A stretch of DNA of 64,000 bases from Anaerolineae bacterium (GCA_030432295.1 JAUIHI010000005.1:1-64000); one strand, 5' to 3'. Counted from the stretch's first letter, positions 16,437 to 24,694 are shown. Translations and numbers: made by a program. Notes: generated by a model from the sequence alone, not told the origin.

Positions 16437-17615
16437 ATGAAAATCACCGGCGTGCGTACCCAACTCTACCGCTACAATCTGACCCGGCCGATTGGCGATG
16501 CCAACAGCCCCAAAGGATGGGCCACAGGCAGCCATCTGGCCGTCTTTATCGATACCGACGCTGGCGTCACTGGCGTCACTTTGGGCGGAGGCAGCGCACG
16601 CCGCCACATCCACTCCCTGGCCCAGGAACTGCTGGTGGGCAAAGATCCCCGGGGCGTGCGCGGTCTTTGGCAGCGGATGATCGACCGGGCCTTCAAAGGC
16701 AACAACCGGGGCGTAGTCAACGAGGCCATCTCGACCCTGGATGTCTGTCTGTGGGACCTGAAAGCCCGGCTCAACGACGAACCCCTGTGGAAGACGCTGG
16801 GCGCGTCCAGCCGCCGGGTGCGGGCCTATGCCAGCGGGCTGGACATCCCTCTCTCTGACGACGAACTGCGGGCCTTTTATACGCGGATGGCCGGGAAGGG
16901 CATCCACGCCGGCAAGCTGAAAGTGGGTCTAAATATGGCCGACGATCTGCGGCGCATCGGCATTATGCGGGATGCATTGGCGACCAGCGGCAAGCAGCCG
17001 GAACTGATGATCGATTCCAACGAATACTGGTCGCCCAAACAGGCCATCCGTCACATCCGTCAGTTTGAGGAGCAATTCGACATCTTCTGGGCCGAAGAAC
17101 CTGCCCGCCGCTGGGATTACCGGGGGCTGCGCCAGGTCTCCGAGGGGATTCGGGCCGCAGTGGCGACCGGCGAGAATCTGGACCATATAAGCGAATTTAT
17201 GGCTCTGGTGGACAACCGGGCGGTGGATGTGATTGAGATTGGCCGGGGCGCTGGGGGGATTACCGGTGGTCTGCAAATCGCGGATCTGGCCTACGCCTTT
17301 GAGATTCCTGTGTCGGTGATGAACTGTCCCGGAAACTTCGCCGCCCACTTTGCCGCGGCCCTGCCCAACCACATCTGGATGGAAGTGCTGGACGCGGGCC
17401 GGGTGGCCGGGTTCACCATCGACACCCGCATCGAAGACGGCTGGATCGTCCTGGGCGATCGACCGGGCAGCGGCATTGTCTTCGACGAGGCCTTTATGCA
17501 GGCCAACGCAGTGGCCGATCCATCGACAGCGGACACGGGGCTGGCCAGTGGACGTCGCCAGGGCGCGGCGCTCTATGAAGTGGCCGAGGGTGAGCCGCTC
17601 TGGGGAGATGAATAG
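16437..17615 (+). CDS. Enolase-superfamily protein (mandelate racemase/muconate lactonizing type), divergent active site
   Basis: A 392-aa two-domain enolase-superfamily protein: N-terminal capping domain (residues 1-125), then the TIM barrel. Metal ligands fit IDSNEYW, WAEEPAR and ATGENLD; the second-strand base fits GKLKVGLN. Where mandelate-racemase relatives have a catalytic Asp (HPD/QPD) and later His, this protein reads IEIGRGAGG and VMNCPG, so the usual His-Asp dyad is not recognisable. The ATG at 16437 has AGGAG upstream; an upstream in-frame start would translate the hairpin region. Substrate unknown; possibly an acid-sugar dehydratase or epimerase relative. Confidence 0.85.
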   Translation: MKITGVRTQLYRYNLTRPIGDANSPKGWATGSHLAVFIDTDAGVTGVTLGGGSARRHIHSLAQELLVGKDPRGVRGLWQRMIDRAFKGNNRGVVNEAISTLDVCLWDLKARLNDEPLWKTLGASSRRVRAYASGLDIPLSDDELRAFYTRMAGKGIHAGKLKVGLNMADDLRRIGIMRDALATSGKQPELMIDSNEYWSPKQAIRHIRQFEEQFDIFWAEEPARRWDYRGLRQVSEGIRAAVATGENLDHISEFMALVDNRAVDVIEIGRGAGGITGGLQIADLAYAFEIPVSVMNCPGNFAAHFAAALPNHIWMEVLDAGRVAGFTIDTRIEDGWIVLGDRPGSGIVFDEAFMQANAVADPSTADTGLASGRRQGAALYEVAEGEPLWGDE

Positions 17616-17634
17616 GGCTGGCCTGAAAAATAGC

Positions 17635-17704
17635 TTGTATACACGGAACGAAAGGAACACAGATCAGTCGAAAAATCTGTGTTCCTTTCGTTCCGTGTAT
17701 ACAA
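17635..17704. repeat. Perfect 30-bp hairpin between convergent genes
   Basis: Positions 17635-17664 (TTGTATACACGGAACG...) are exactly complementary to 17675-17704, with a 10-base loop. It lies between the convergent enolase-family and kup genes, where a bidirectional terminator is expected, but it lacks a T tract and its stem is far longer than needed. Confidence 0.9.
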
Positions 17705-17745
17705 AACTCCATCGCCTGTGGCGTATGCAGCGAAGGGAGAACCGA

Positions 17746-19677
17746 TTACATTTCGACCATCGTGCCCAGTTCCACCACCTGATTCGGCGGCAGGCTGAAG
17801 AAGTCGGTGGCACTGATGGAGTTGCGGCTCATCATTGCAAAAAGTTTCTCCCGCCAGATTGCCATGCCGGGTCGGTTGGTAGCGTAGAGTCGCTCGCGCC
17901 CCAGGAAATAGCTGACTTCGCTCATGTCTAGTTCCAGCCCGTTTTGGCGGGCCATGCGCAGTCCTCGAGGCACGTGGGGATTTTCCATAAAGCCGTGGGA
18001 GAGGATTACCTGAAAGAATCCATCGCCCAGTTCCTCTACGCTGACCTTTTCGGCTCTGGGAACGCGTGGCTGCTCCTTTGTCTGCACCGAAAGCAGAATC
18101 ACTCGCTCGTGGAGCACGTGGTTGTGCCGCCAATTGTGCAACAGGGCAGGTGGGGCAACCTCCGGGTTGCTGGACATAAAGACCGCGGTCCCCTGCACAC
18201 GTACCGGGTCTTCGGCGTAGACCTGCTCGATAAAGTCGGCGAAGAGAATCGTGCCCATTCGCAGCCGTTGGCCCAAAATTTCGCGTCCTCGCTTCCAGGT
18301 GGTCATCAGCACAAAGACGATCGCACCGACGACCAGGGGGAACCAACCACCCGCGGAAATCTTATTCAGATTTGCGCCCAAAAAGGCCAAATCGATCACC
18401 AGAAAGACAAGTGTCAATCCCAGCGCTATGGGCAAGGGCCAGCCCCAACGATCCCGTTCCACCACAAAGAGCAGGAGGGTTGTGATGACCATTGTGGTTG
18501 TCACCGCCACCCCATAGGCTGCGGCCAGATTGCTCGATGAGCCAAAAGCCAGTACAAGGGCCACGCAGGCCGTCATCAACACCCAATTGATGGCGGGGAT
18601 GTATATCTGTCCCCGTTCGTGGGCGGAGGTGTGGCGGATGGCGACACGGGGCAGATAGCCCAACTGAACCGCCTGCATTGTCAGGGAAAAAGCGCCGGTG
18701 ATCAGGGCCTGGGACGCGATGACCGCGGCCATTGTGGCGATGACCACCACCGGATAGAGCGCCCAGCCCGGCATCATCCGATAGAAGGGGTTTTCGACTG
18801 CTTCGGGGATTGTCAACAGCAGCGCGCCTTGCCCAAAATAGTTGATCAACAGGGCAGGCAATGCCACGGCAAACCAGGCCAGACGAATAGGCGCACGGCC
18901 AAAGTGGCCCATATCCGCATAGAGCGCTTCGCCGCCGGTTACCACCAGAAAGACCGACCCCAGCACGAGAAAACCGGCCAGGCCGTTTTGGATGAAAAAT
19001 TCGATGCCGTAGTACGGGTTGATCGCCATTAGAATCCCTGGCTGGCGCACAATCCACGGAATGCCGAGCAGGGCAAGCACTGTAAACCAGACCAGTGTGA
19101 CCGGACCAAAAATCTTACCCACCCGTTCAGTCCCCTGGCTTTGAAAGAGAAACAGCCCAACCAGAATGGCGATGGTGATGGGAATAATATAGGGCCGGAA
19201 GAAGGGCGTCGCCACTTCCAAACCTTCCACCGCAGATAGGACGGAAATGGCCGGGGTGATCATCCCATCGCCGTAGAGCAGGGCCGTGCCGAAAATCCCC
19301 AACAGAATCAGCAAATAGCGGGTGTTGTAGCGCTGGGGGCCGTCGGGAGGAAAGATCAGCGCGGTCAGGGCCAGGATGCCGCCTTCGCCCCGGTTGTCGG
19401 CACGCATGACAAAGGCAATGTATTTGATAGAGATGACAATCGTCAGTGCCCAGAAGATGAGGGAGAGAATGCCCAGGATATTGGCCGGTGTGGCAGCCAG
19501 TCCATAGGCCGAATGAAAGGATTCCCGGAAAGCGTAGAGTGGGCTGGTTCCGATGTCGCCGTAGACCACGCCCAGCGCGCCCAGAGCCAGCAGAGCCAGA
19601 TATTTGCCCTTTGGGTTTGCGTGGTGGCCGTTTTCTTCGTGTTCGTGATGATCGTTTTCGTGCTGCTCAGTAGACAT
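17746..19677 (-). CDS. kup: Kup-family potassium uptake permease
   Basis: A 643-aa K+/H+ symporter of the KUP/HAK family. The family start LGVVYGDIGTSPLYAF is at about residues 35-50, followed by twelve hydrophobic segments, including ALLYGDGMITPAISVLSAVEG and GGEALYADMGHFG. The cytoplasmic C-terminal part after about residue 460 is typical. A His/Glu/Asn-rich N-terminal tail of about 25 residues is unusual. Starts at the ATG at 19677. Convergent with the enolase-family gene and separated from it by the 30-bp hairpin. No regulatory motif such as a ydaO riboswitch is evident upstream. Confidence 0.95.
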   Translation of the reverse strand: MSTEQHENDHHEHEENGHHANPKGKYLALLALGALGVVYGDIGTSPLYAFRESFHSAYGLAATPANILGILSLIFWALTIVISIKYIAFVMRADNRGEGGILALTALIFPPDGPQRYNTRYLLILLGIFGTALLYGDGMITPAISVLSAVEGLEVATPFFRPYIIPITIAILVGLFLFQSQGTERVGKIFGPVTLVWFTVLALLGIPWIVRQPGILMAINPYYGIEFFIQNGLAGFLVLGSVFLVVTGGEALYADMGHFGRAPIRLAWFAVALPALLINYFGQGALLLTIPEAVENPFYRMMPGWALYPVVVIATMAAVIASQALITGAFSLTMQAVQLGYLPRVAIRHTSAHERGQIYIPAINWVLMTACVALVLAFGSSSNLAAAYGVAVTTTMVITTLLLFVVERDRWGWPLPIALGLTLVFLVIDLAFLGANLNKISAGGWFPLVVGAIVFVLMTTWKRGREILGQRLRMGTILFADFIEQVYAEDPVRVQGTAVFMSSNPEVAPPALLHNWRHNHVLHERVILLSVQTKEQPRVPRAEKVSVEELGDGFFQVILSHGFMENPHVPRGLRMARQNGLELDMSEVSYFLGRERLYATNRPGMAIWREKLFAMMSRNSISATDFFSLPPNQVVELGTMVEM

Positions 19678-19804
19678 ACGATCGGCCTTCTCAATTTGTG
19701 TCTCAGTTTGTGGTAGACTACAGATAATCGGGTAAACTCAGGGTCAACTACTATACTCCTGATAGGGCAGAAGTCAAAGAAGGTGATTTCGACGATTTTT
19801 TTGT
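19678..19804. other. Gap between kup and the DUF6516 pair
   Basis: AT-rich, contains the presumed kup promoter but only imperfect boxes (a TTGACC on the minus strand at about 19745). No gene, hairpin or repeat is visible. Confidence 0.4.
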
Positions 19805-20209
19805 TTAGCTGTCGGGGTAGAGATGCAGGTCAATCTCGCGCAGCACATCGTGGAGGTGAGGAGGCCCAGTGTCCATAATCATTTCGTGCTGGTTTGAACC
19901 TTCCAGAATGTGTTTGTGATGGGGGAAAGTAGCTACTTCGGGGTGGTGTGGTGCGTTGTCATAGCGAAAGATTAGCCGATTTTCACTGTCCTGATAGTGA
20001 TATGTGTAATCGGTTTTGACGACAATAAAACCGCGTACAACCAGAATTTCGACAAATTCCAGCAACGAGCCATCCCAGAAGCGCAAACGCCCCTCGATTA
20101 CGCCTTCACGCCGTGGAACTGTCTCATCCACAAAAAGATGTTCGGCGTCAATTTCCTGCCGAGATTTAATAAGGCTGTATAGCCCATTCAGGTAGTGGTG
20201 CAGATCCAT
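19805..20209 (-). CDS. DUF6516 family protein (toxin-antitoxin-like module)
   Basis: A 134-aa protein with the DUF6516 hallmarks: GRLRFWDGSLLEF, the aromatic YTYHYQDSENRLIFRYDN block and PHHPEVATFPHHKH. This family usually sits in two-gene modules next to small partners and is suspected to be toxin-like, but the activity is not established as far as I know. It follows the 105-aa gene at 20216 by six bases on the same strand, so the two form an operon. No signal peptide; cytoplasmic. Confidence 0.8.
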   Translation of the reverse strand: MDLHHYLNGLYSLIKSRQEIDAEHLFVDETVPRREGVIEGRLRFWDGSLLEFVEILVVRGFIVVKTDYTYHYQDSENRLIFRYDNAPHHPEVATFPHHKHILEGSNQHEMIMDTGPPHLHDVLREIDLHLYPDS

Positions 20210-20215
20210 ACAGAC

Positions 20216-20533
20216 TCACGCTGCTATGGAATAGTTTTCTGTCACGACCATTTGCAGACTGGAAGAAATCAAATTCTTTAGGTTTTGGTAGAGTTTGTAG
20301 CGACCAGCCCAACGCACGTACTCGATGGAATCGCCCATTGTGCCTGCCTGATAACGGCGGAAAAATTCGCTGGAAGTAAGGCCGTGGGTTTGCTCGAATA
20401 GCGCCATATCCCGTTCCAGCGAAAGTAGCTTGTCCACGGGATCGTACTGCGCGCTGACCTCTCGAAGCTGTAAAACAAATTGCTCGGCGGATGGTAACGC
20501 CCCGCCCGTGTATTCAATCCCTGAGTTTGGCAT
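20216..20533 (-). CDS. Small hypothetical protein, partner of DUF6516
   Basis: A 105-aa, largely helical protein (GALPSAEQFVLQLREVS, DPVDKLLSLERDMALFEQ, SEFFRRYQAGTMGD). It resembles the helical antitoxin-like partners that precede DUF6516 genes, though I cannot name the family. ATG at 20533 follows GGACGGAGATAGACA, a usable ribosome site. A minus-strand promoter candidate TTGAAT-17-TAGACT lies in the 95-base divergent gap to the hydrolase gene. Function as antitoxin is inferred from order and size only. Confidence 0.7.
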   Translation of the reverse strand: MPNSGIEYTGGALPSAEQFVLQLREVSAQYDPVDKLLSLERDMALFEQTHGLTSSEFFRRYQAGTMGDSIEYVRWAGRYKLYQNLKNLISSSLQMVVTENYSIAA

Positions 20534-20628
20534 TGTCTATCTCCGTCCTACTCTTTCAAAATATGAACAGACCGTCTATGTCATAGTCTACCCGAAAGTA
20601 TAACCCAATTCAAGAAAGGTTTTAGACA

Positions 20629-21810
20629 ATGCAAACCACCCCCACTATGATCGGTGCCTATGGCCCCTGGGCCGCCTCTCTGAGCGGCGACGAACCAGCC
20701 GCCTTCTCGTTTCGTCGGGACGAGTGGACCGACGTGGACGCCTGGCGTTCCGCAGCCCGCGCCCGCTTTCGGGAACGGGTGGCCTCGCCATCTGTGGGTG
20801 GGGCAAGTGAAATAACCGTCCACTCGCGCTACGAATACGACGGGCTGGAAGTCGAAGAACTCTCCTGGCAGTTGGCCTATGGACCCCGCACAGAAGCCAT
20901 TCTGCTCAAGCCCGCGGGCGCGACCGGGAAACTGCCCGGTATCGTCGCCCTGCACGATCACGGCGGCAACAAATACTTTGGCAAGCGCAAAATCACCCGC
21001 ACGGACGACGCCCATCAGCCGCTGATGGCCCAGCAGCCACTGATGGCCCAGCACCCGATGATGGCCGACCACCAGAGCCGCTACTACGGCGGCCACGGCT
21101 GGGCCAATGAAGTGGCGAAACGGGGCTACGTCGTCCTCGTCCACGACGCCTTTGCCTTTGCCAGCCGCCGGGTGCGTCTGGCCGATATGCCCGATTTTCT
21201 CCGCAACGGCCTGACCGATGAAAACCCGGAGCAGCAGGAGAATATCGACGCCTACAACCGCTGGGCGGGAACCCACGAGGATCTGATGGCAAAGTCGCTC
21301 TTCTCCGCGGGGACCACCTGGCCCGGCGTCTTCCTGGCCGAGGACATCGCTGCGCTGGACGTGCTCTGCGCCCGGCCCGATGTGGACCCGGAACGGGTGG
21401 GCTGTGGGGGACTCTCCGGCGGCGGCCTGCGTACCGTCCATCTGGCCGGAGCCGACGACCGCATCCGGGCCGCAGTCTGCGTGGGGATGATGACCACCTG
21501 GCGGGACTATCTGCTCCACAAATGCCATACCCATACGTGGATGTGCTACACGCCGTTGCTGCCCAACGAACTGGACTACCCGGAGATTCTGGGGCTGCGC
21601 ACGCCCCTGCCCACCCTCGTCCTCAATAATATCGAAGACCCGCTCTTTACAATGCCGGAGATGGAACGGGCCGACCGCATTCTGAGTGAAGTCTATGCCA
21701 AAGCCGGTGCGTCAGATCGCTACCGCTGTTCCTTCTATCCCGGTGGTCACAAGTTCGACGCCCCAATGCAGGCCGAGGCATTCGCCTGGCTGGACGGCTG
21801 GCTGAAGTAG
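20629..21810 (+). CDS. Alpha/beta-hydrolase of the dienelactone hydrolase / acetyl-xylan esterase type
   Basis: A 393-aa hydrolase with LPGIVALHDHGG (oxyanion strand), a large cap insert, the nucleophile elbow CGGLSGGGLR, the acid region LPTLVLNNIEDPLF and the catalytic His in YPGGHKFD near the end. Similar proteins occur in plant-polysaccharide or xenobiotic degradation clusters. A striking triple repeat in the cap (QPLMAQ, QPLMAQ, HPMMAD) comes from three tandem 18-bp units at about 21017-21070 and looks like a recent expansion. Divergent from the DUF6516 module. No signal peptide, so cytoplasmic. Confidence 0.85.
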   Translation: MQTTPTMIGAYGPWAASLSGDEPAAFSFRRDEWTDVDAWRSAARARFRERVASPSVGGASEITVHSRYEYDGLEVEELSWQLAYGPRTEAILLKPAGATGKLPGIVALHDHGGNKYFGKRKITRTDDAHQPLMAQQPLMAQHPMMADHQSRYYGGHGWANEVAKRGYVVLVHDAFAFASRRVRLADMPDFLRNGLTDENPEQQENIDAYNRWAGTHEDLMAKSLFSAGTTWPGVFLAEDIAALDVLCARPDVDPERVGCGGLSGGGLRTVHLAGADDRIRAAVCVGMMTTWRDYLLHKCHTHTWMCYTPLLPNELDYPEILGLRTPLPTLVLNNIEDPLFTMPEMERADRILSEVYAKAGASDRYRCSFYPGGHKFDAPMQAEAFAWLDGWLK

Positions 21811-21816
21811 GCGCAA

Positions 21817-21850
21817 AGAGCTGCCAGGTCTTTTGAAACCTGGCAGCTCT
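21817..21850. terminator. Hairpin between convergent hydrolase and PhyH genes
   Basis: AGAGCTGCCAGGT and its exact complement form a 13-bp stem with an 8-base loop. There is no T tract, but the position between two stop codons fits termination for both strands. Confidence 0.7.
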
Positions 21851-21858
21851 GCAGCGCT

Positions 21859-22692
21859 CTACCAATCTTCCAGACCGAGCAACTTCTTGCCCAGTTCGGT
21901 CAACTGTGCGGACTTTCCGCTCTGCTCCTCCAACTTGCGCGGATCGCCGGGGAAGGCCCGACTGTTGGCCGGTGGACGACGCTCTCGCCATTGGGCGATG
22001 CGTTCCTGGCGGGCTTCCTCGTTCTGGGGCTGGGCCGGATACATAGAAATGTACTGGGCCAGCCGGGGTCGATCCGTGCGGTTGCGCCCGTTGCCGTGGA
22101 GCAGCCCCGTGTGCCAGATGACCAGATCGCCTGCTTTGGCCGGAATCGGCTTGACCGTCAGACCGGTGATGTCCGGACTGCGCAGATTGGCCCCCTCCTT
22201 CTGCCGGGCTACAATCTCTTCCACCTGGCGGTGGGAGCCGGGCACGCATTGAAAGCCGCCCTGGGCTTCGTCCGTGTCGGTCAGGTTGAGGACGCCCTGC
22301 ACCCGCAGACCAATCGGCCAGGTGGTCGGGTCGAAATCCCAGTGGATAAAGCCCTGGTAGTCCCAGTCGGGTCCGGCGGGCGGGTTCATATTCACCCGGT
22401 CCAGACTGACCCACAGCTTGTCATCGCCAAAGAGTTCGGCGAAAATCTGATGGATGCGTGGGTGCTGGCGGTTGTCCCACAGGGCCTGGTGGTGGTAGAG
22501 TTCCACCATCCCGCTGGAACGGTGCCATTCCGGGCGGCTATACCACTCCGCCGGATTGTTGCGGTCCATCCCCAGGAAGTCCCAAAGGGTGTCGATCACC
22601 CGGTCCAGATTTTCCTGGGGCACGGCGTTGGGGACGACGATATAGCCCTGTTCGTCCCACAAGGCCCGGTCGGCTGCACTGAGGATTGTCAT
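21859..22692 (-). CDS. Phytanoyl-CoA dioxygenase (PhyH) family protein
   Basis: A 277-aa Fe(II)/2-oxoglutarate-dependent oxygenase. The iron-binding facial triad is visible as HWD in FIHWDFD and His in WHTGLLHGNGRN, with an Arg a few residues later (DRPRLAQ) for 2-oxoglutarate. Substrates in this family range from acyl-CoA to secondary metabolites; none can be chosen here. The ATG at 22692 has AAAGGAAAA upstream; the longer frame to 22806 would overlap the divergent zinc-ribbon gene. The start codons of the two divergent genes are only 26 bases apart. Confidence 0.9.
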   Translation of the reverse strand: MTILSAADRALWDEQGYIVVPNAVPQENLDRVIDTLWDFLGMDRNNPAEWYSRPEWHRSSGMVELYHHQALWDNRQHPRIHQIFAELFGDDKLWVSLDRVNMNPPAGPDWDYQGFIHWDFDPTTWPIGLRVQGVLNLTDTDEAQGGFQCVPGSHRQVEEIVARQKEGANLRSPDITGLTVKPIPAKAGDLVIWHTGLLHGNGRNRTDRPRLAQYISMYPAQPQNEEARQERIAQWRERRPPANSRAFPGDPRKLEEQSGKSAQLTELGKKLLGLEDW

Positions 22693-22718
22693 CTTTTTTC
22701 CTTTCACATTGAGTAGAT

Positions 22719-22958
22719 ATGAATACAAAATCGTGTACACACAAGAATCTCGTCCTGCTGTCGGAGTGCGAAGATCGGTTGCGCTGCCGTCACTGCCATC
22801 TGACAATTAAAAGCGACGAACTGGGCAGTCAATATTGCCCTGAATGTTACGAAACAACCGGTTCCAAGCGCTATGATTTTGAAAAAGTGGCCGAACCGAC
22901 AGCAGGCAAAGTCCAGTATCGCTGCGAAGATTGTCACGTTCTGATTGCAGTGGAATAG
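22719..22958 (+). CDS. Small Cys-rich zinc-ribbon-like protein
   Basis: A 79-aa protein with paired metal-binding motifs: C23-x2-C26 with C40-x2-C43, plus C69-x2-C72 and C6/H8/C17. The spacing suggests one or two zinc ribbons, as in small nucleic-acid or protein-interaction modules. I do not recognise a named family. Ordinary codon use and the terminator just downstream support a real gene. It is divergent from PhyH with only 26 bases between start codons, so any promoters must overlap the other gene or lie inside it. Confidence 0.7.
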   Translation: MNTKSCTHKNLVLLSECEDRLRCRHCHLTIKSDELGSQYCPECYETTGSKRYDFEKVAEPTAGKVQYRCEDCHVLIAVE

Positions 22959-23010
22959 ACCTCTCCGCAAATTGTCAGCGGGGCCGGAAGACATCCCATT
23001 CTCCCCTATC

Positions 23011-23050
23011 AAAAAGGGTGATGATCCACAACAGATCATCACCCTTTTTT
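23011..23050 (+). terminator. Intrinsic terminator
   Basis: AAAAAGGGTGATGATC pairs with GATCATCACCCTTTTT and runs into TTTTTT. It ends the zinc-ribbon gene. Confidence 0.9.
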
Positions 23051-23073
23051 CCTCGTCACATTATCCCAGCATC

Positions 23074-23249
23074 AAATCTGCTTAACTCTGTACTGGTCAA
23101 CGGGATGGTGGAATGGCTATTTTTTAACGCAAAGATGCAAAGAGGCAAAGGCACAGAGAGAAAAGCGATTTCTTTGCGTCTCTGCTCCTTTGCGTCATTG
23201 CGTTGAAACTTCCACCATCTTCTTGACTACTACAAAATCTGCTTAACTC
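23074..23249. mobile_element. 146-bp miniature element (family A, copy 2) with perfect 15-bp target duplication
   Basis: Element at 23089-23234, same length as and nearly identical to 15971-16116 (a few substitutions, for example CTATTTTTTAACG for CTATTTCTTAACG). It is flanked by AAATCTGCTTAACTC at 23074-23088 and again at 23235-23249, a perfect 15-bp duplication. The right duplication contains the stop codon of the minus-strand enolase-family gene, so the insertion left that gene intact. Confidence 0.93.
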
Positions 23250-24514
23250 CACAGCCGATCCCAGGACCAATCCTTGTCCCACTCATCCGTGGGCTGGTCG
23301 AAGTAGACCGGGTTGCGTGGGTTCAGATACTTGCGCACCAGTTCTTCGTTGATATCGTCGAAGCCCAGACCCGGCTTGTCGGGAACCTGCATGTGGCCGT
23401 CCTGGATCAGCGGATCGGGCAGACCGGTGACCAGTTGGTTCCATTCCGGGTGGTCCACCGAGTGGTTTTCCAGCACCAGGAAATTCTCTGTGGCCGCGGC
23501 GCAGTGCATATTGGCCAGCGCGCTGATAGGTGAACCGGCCATGTGCATAGCCATAGCAATGCCGTAGTCCTGGGCCATATCGCCAATCTTCTTCGTCTCC
23601 AGAATGCCGCCGGAGGAGGCCAGGTCCGGGTGGATGACATTCACGGCCCGGTTCTCAAGCAGAGGCAGGAAGCCCTCTTTCAGGTAGATGTCCTCGCCGG
23701 TGCAGGTGGGGGTGTCCACAGCCTGGGTCAGCTCGGCCCACTGCTCTGCAAATTGCCAGGGAATCATATCTTCGTACCAAGCCAGGGTGAATCTGTCCAG
23801 GGCCTTGCCCAGACGGATGCAGGATTTCAGCCCGATGTGGCCGAAGTGGTCCACGGCCAGGGGAATTTCGTAGCCGATGATGCTGCGCACGTCTTCCACA
23901 TATTGGACTAGGTGGTCGATGCCGATGTCGCTGATCTGAATGCCGGTGAACTGGTGCATCACTGTGCGGCTTTCCAGCATTCCGGGAGGGGCGATCAGCG
24001 CGCCGGGCACATCCTTCAGCAATTGAATGCCCACATCCATTTTGAGGAATTTGAAGCCCATCTCCATCCGACCCTTCAGCCGTTCGCCCATCTCTTTGCC
24101 GTCGGGCACGCTGGGCGTATCCGAGTAGCAGAGCACTTTGTCCCGGAATTTGCCGCCTACAAGCTGATAGGCGGGCACGCCGTAGGCCCGCCCGGTCAGG
24201 TCGAAGAGGGCCATATCCACCGCGCAGACGCCGCCAGCCTGCCGTCCGTGGTAGCCGAACTGCTTGATTTTGCGGAAGATTTTGTCGATATTGCAGGGAT
24301 TCTCGCCGATAAGCTGGCGCTTGAGAGTCAGCGCATAGTTCATGCTGGCGCCGTCCCGCACTTCGCCGTAGCCGGAGATGCCCTGGTTTGTGTCGATACG
24401 CAGCAGGGCCAGACGCATGGGCAGCCCGGACAGGTTGGCAACCCGTATATCCGTAATGCGCAGGTCCGAGGGGCTGGAACTGGTGTTGACTTTGTCGAGA
24501 AGTTCTTCAGTCAT
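23243..24514 (-). CDS. Enolase-superfamily protein (mandelate racemase / sugar-acid dehydratase type)
   Basis: A 423-aa enzyme of the mandelate racemase subgroup, expected to abstract a proton alpha to a carboxylate. Visible elements: GFKFLKMDVG, VDHFGH, WYEDMIPWQ, CTGEDIY and the dyad HPDLASSGGI with MHMAGSP. This matches sugar-acid dehydratases more than racemases. The ATG at 24514 is chosen because the upstream frame to 24562 lacks a ribosome site; the domain starts at DLRITDIRVAN. The 3' end abuts the mobile element. Stands alone between the element and the divergent TetR operon. Confidence 0.87.
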   Translation of the reverse strand: MTEELLDKVNTSSSPSDLRITDIRVANLSGLPMRLALLRIDTNQGISGYGEVRDGASMNYALTLKRQLIGENPCNIDKIFRKIKQFGYHGRQAGGVCAVDMALFDLTGRAYGVPAYQLVGGKFRDKVLCYSDTPSVPDGKEMGERLKGRMEMGFKFLKMDVGIQLLKDVPGALIAPPGMLESRTVMHQFTGIQISDIGIDHLVQYVEDVRSIIGYEIPLAVDHFGHIGLKSCIRLGKALDRFTLAWYEDMIPWQFAEQWAELTQAVDTPTCTGEDIYLKEGFLPLLENRAVNVIHPDLASSGGILETKKIGDMAQDYGIAMAMHMAGSPISALANMHCAAATENFLVLENHSVDHPEWNQLVTGLPDPLIQDGHMQVPDKPGLGFDDINEELVRKYLNPRNPVYFDQPTDEWDKDWSWDRLWS

Positions 24515-24647
24515 GAGGTTATCTTTCCCAGAAATGGTTGATAGAGGGGAAACCACGTCCACTGTTGGACCGATTAAGTGTACCCCAGATAAGTGATTTT
24601 CACAACGAGAAATGAAAGTTGAGAGAAAAATAAAATCCTGCGGGAAT

Positions 24648-24694
24648 TTGACAAACGAATAAAATTCGTGTACAAACTAATGCAGTTAGTTTGT
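24648..24694 (+). promoter_or_regulatory. Promoter with overlapping palindromic operator (likely TetR site)
   Basis: TTGACA (24648-24653), 17-base spacer, TACAAA (24671-24676). ACAAACTAATGCAGTTAGTTTGT at 24672-24694 contains a perfect 9-bp inverted repeat (ACAAACTAA/TTAGTTTGT) covering the -10 box and start site. A second palindrome, ACGAATAAAATTCGT, fills the spacer (24655-24669). The operon below ends with a TetR regulator, so autorepression at this site is the natural inference. Confidence 0.7.

Noticed and set aside
18200..18700. Long antisense frames across kup
   Set aside because: Kup has twelve clear hydrophobic segments and family motifs; the opposite frames have no signal or domain.
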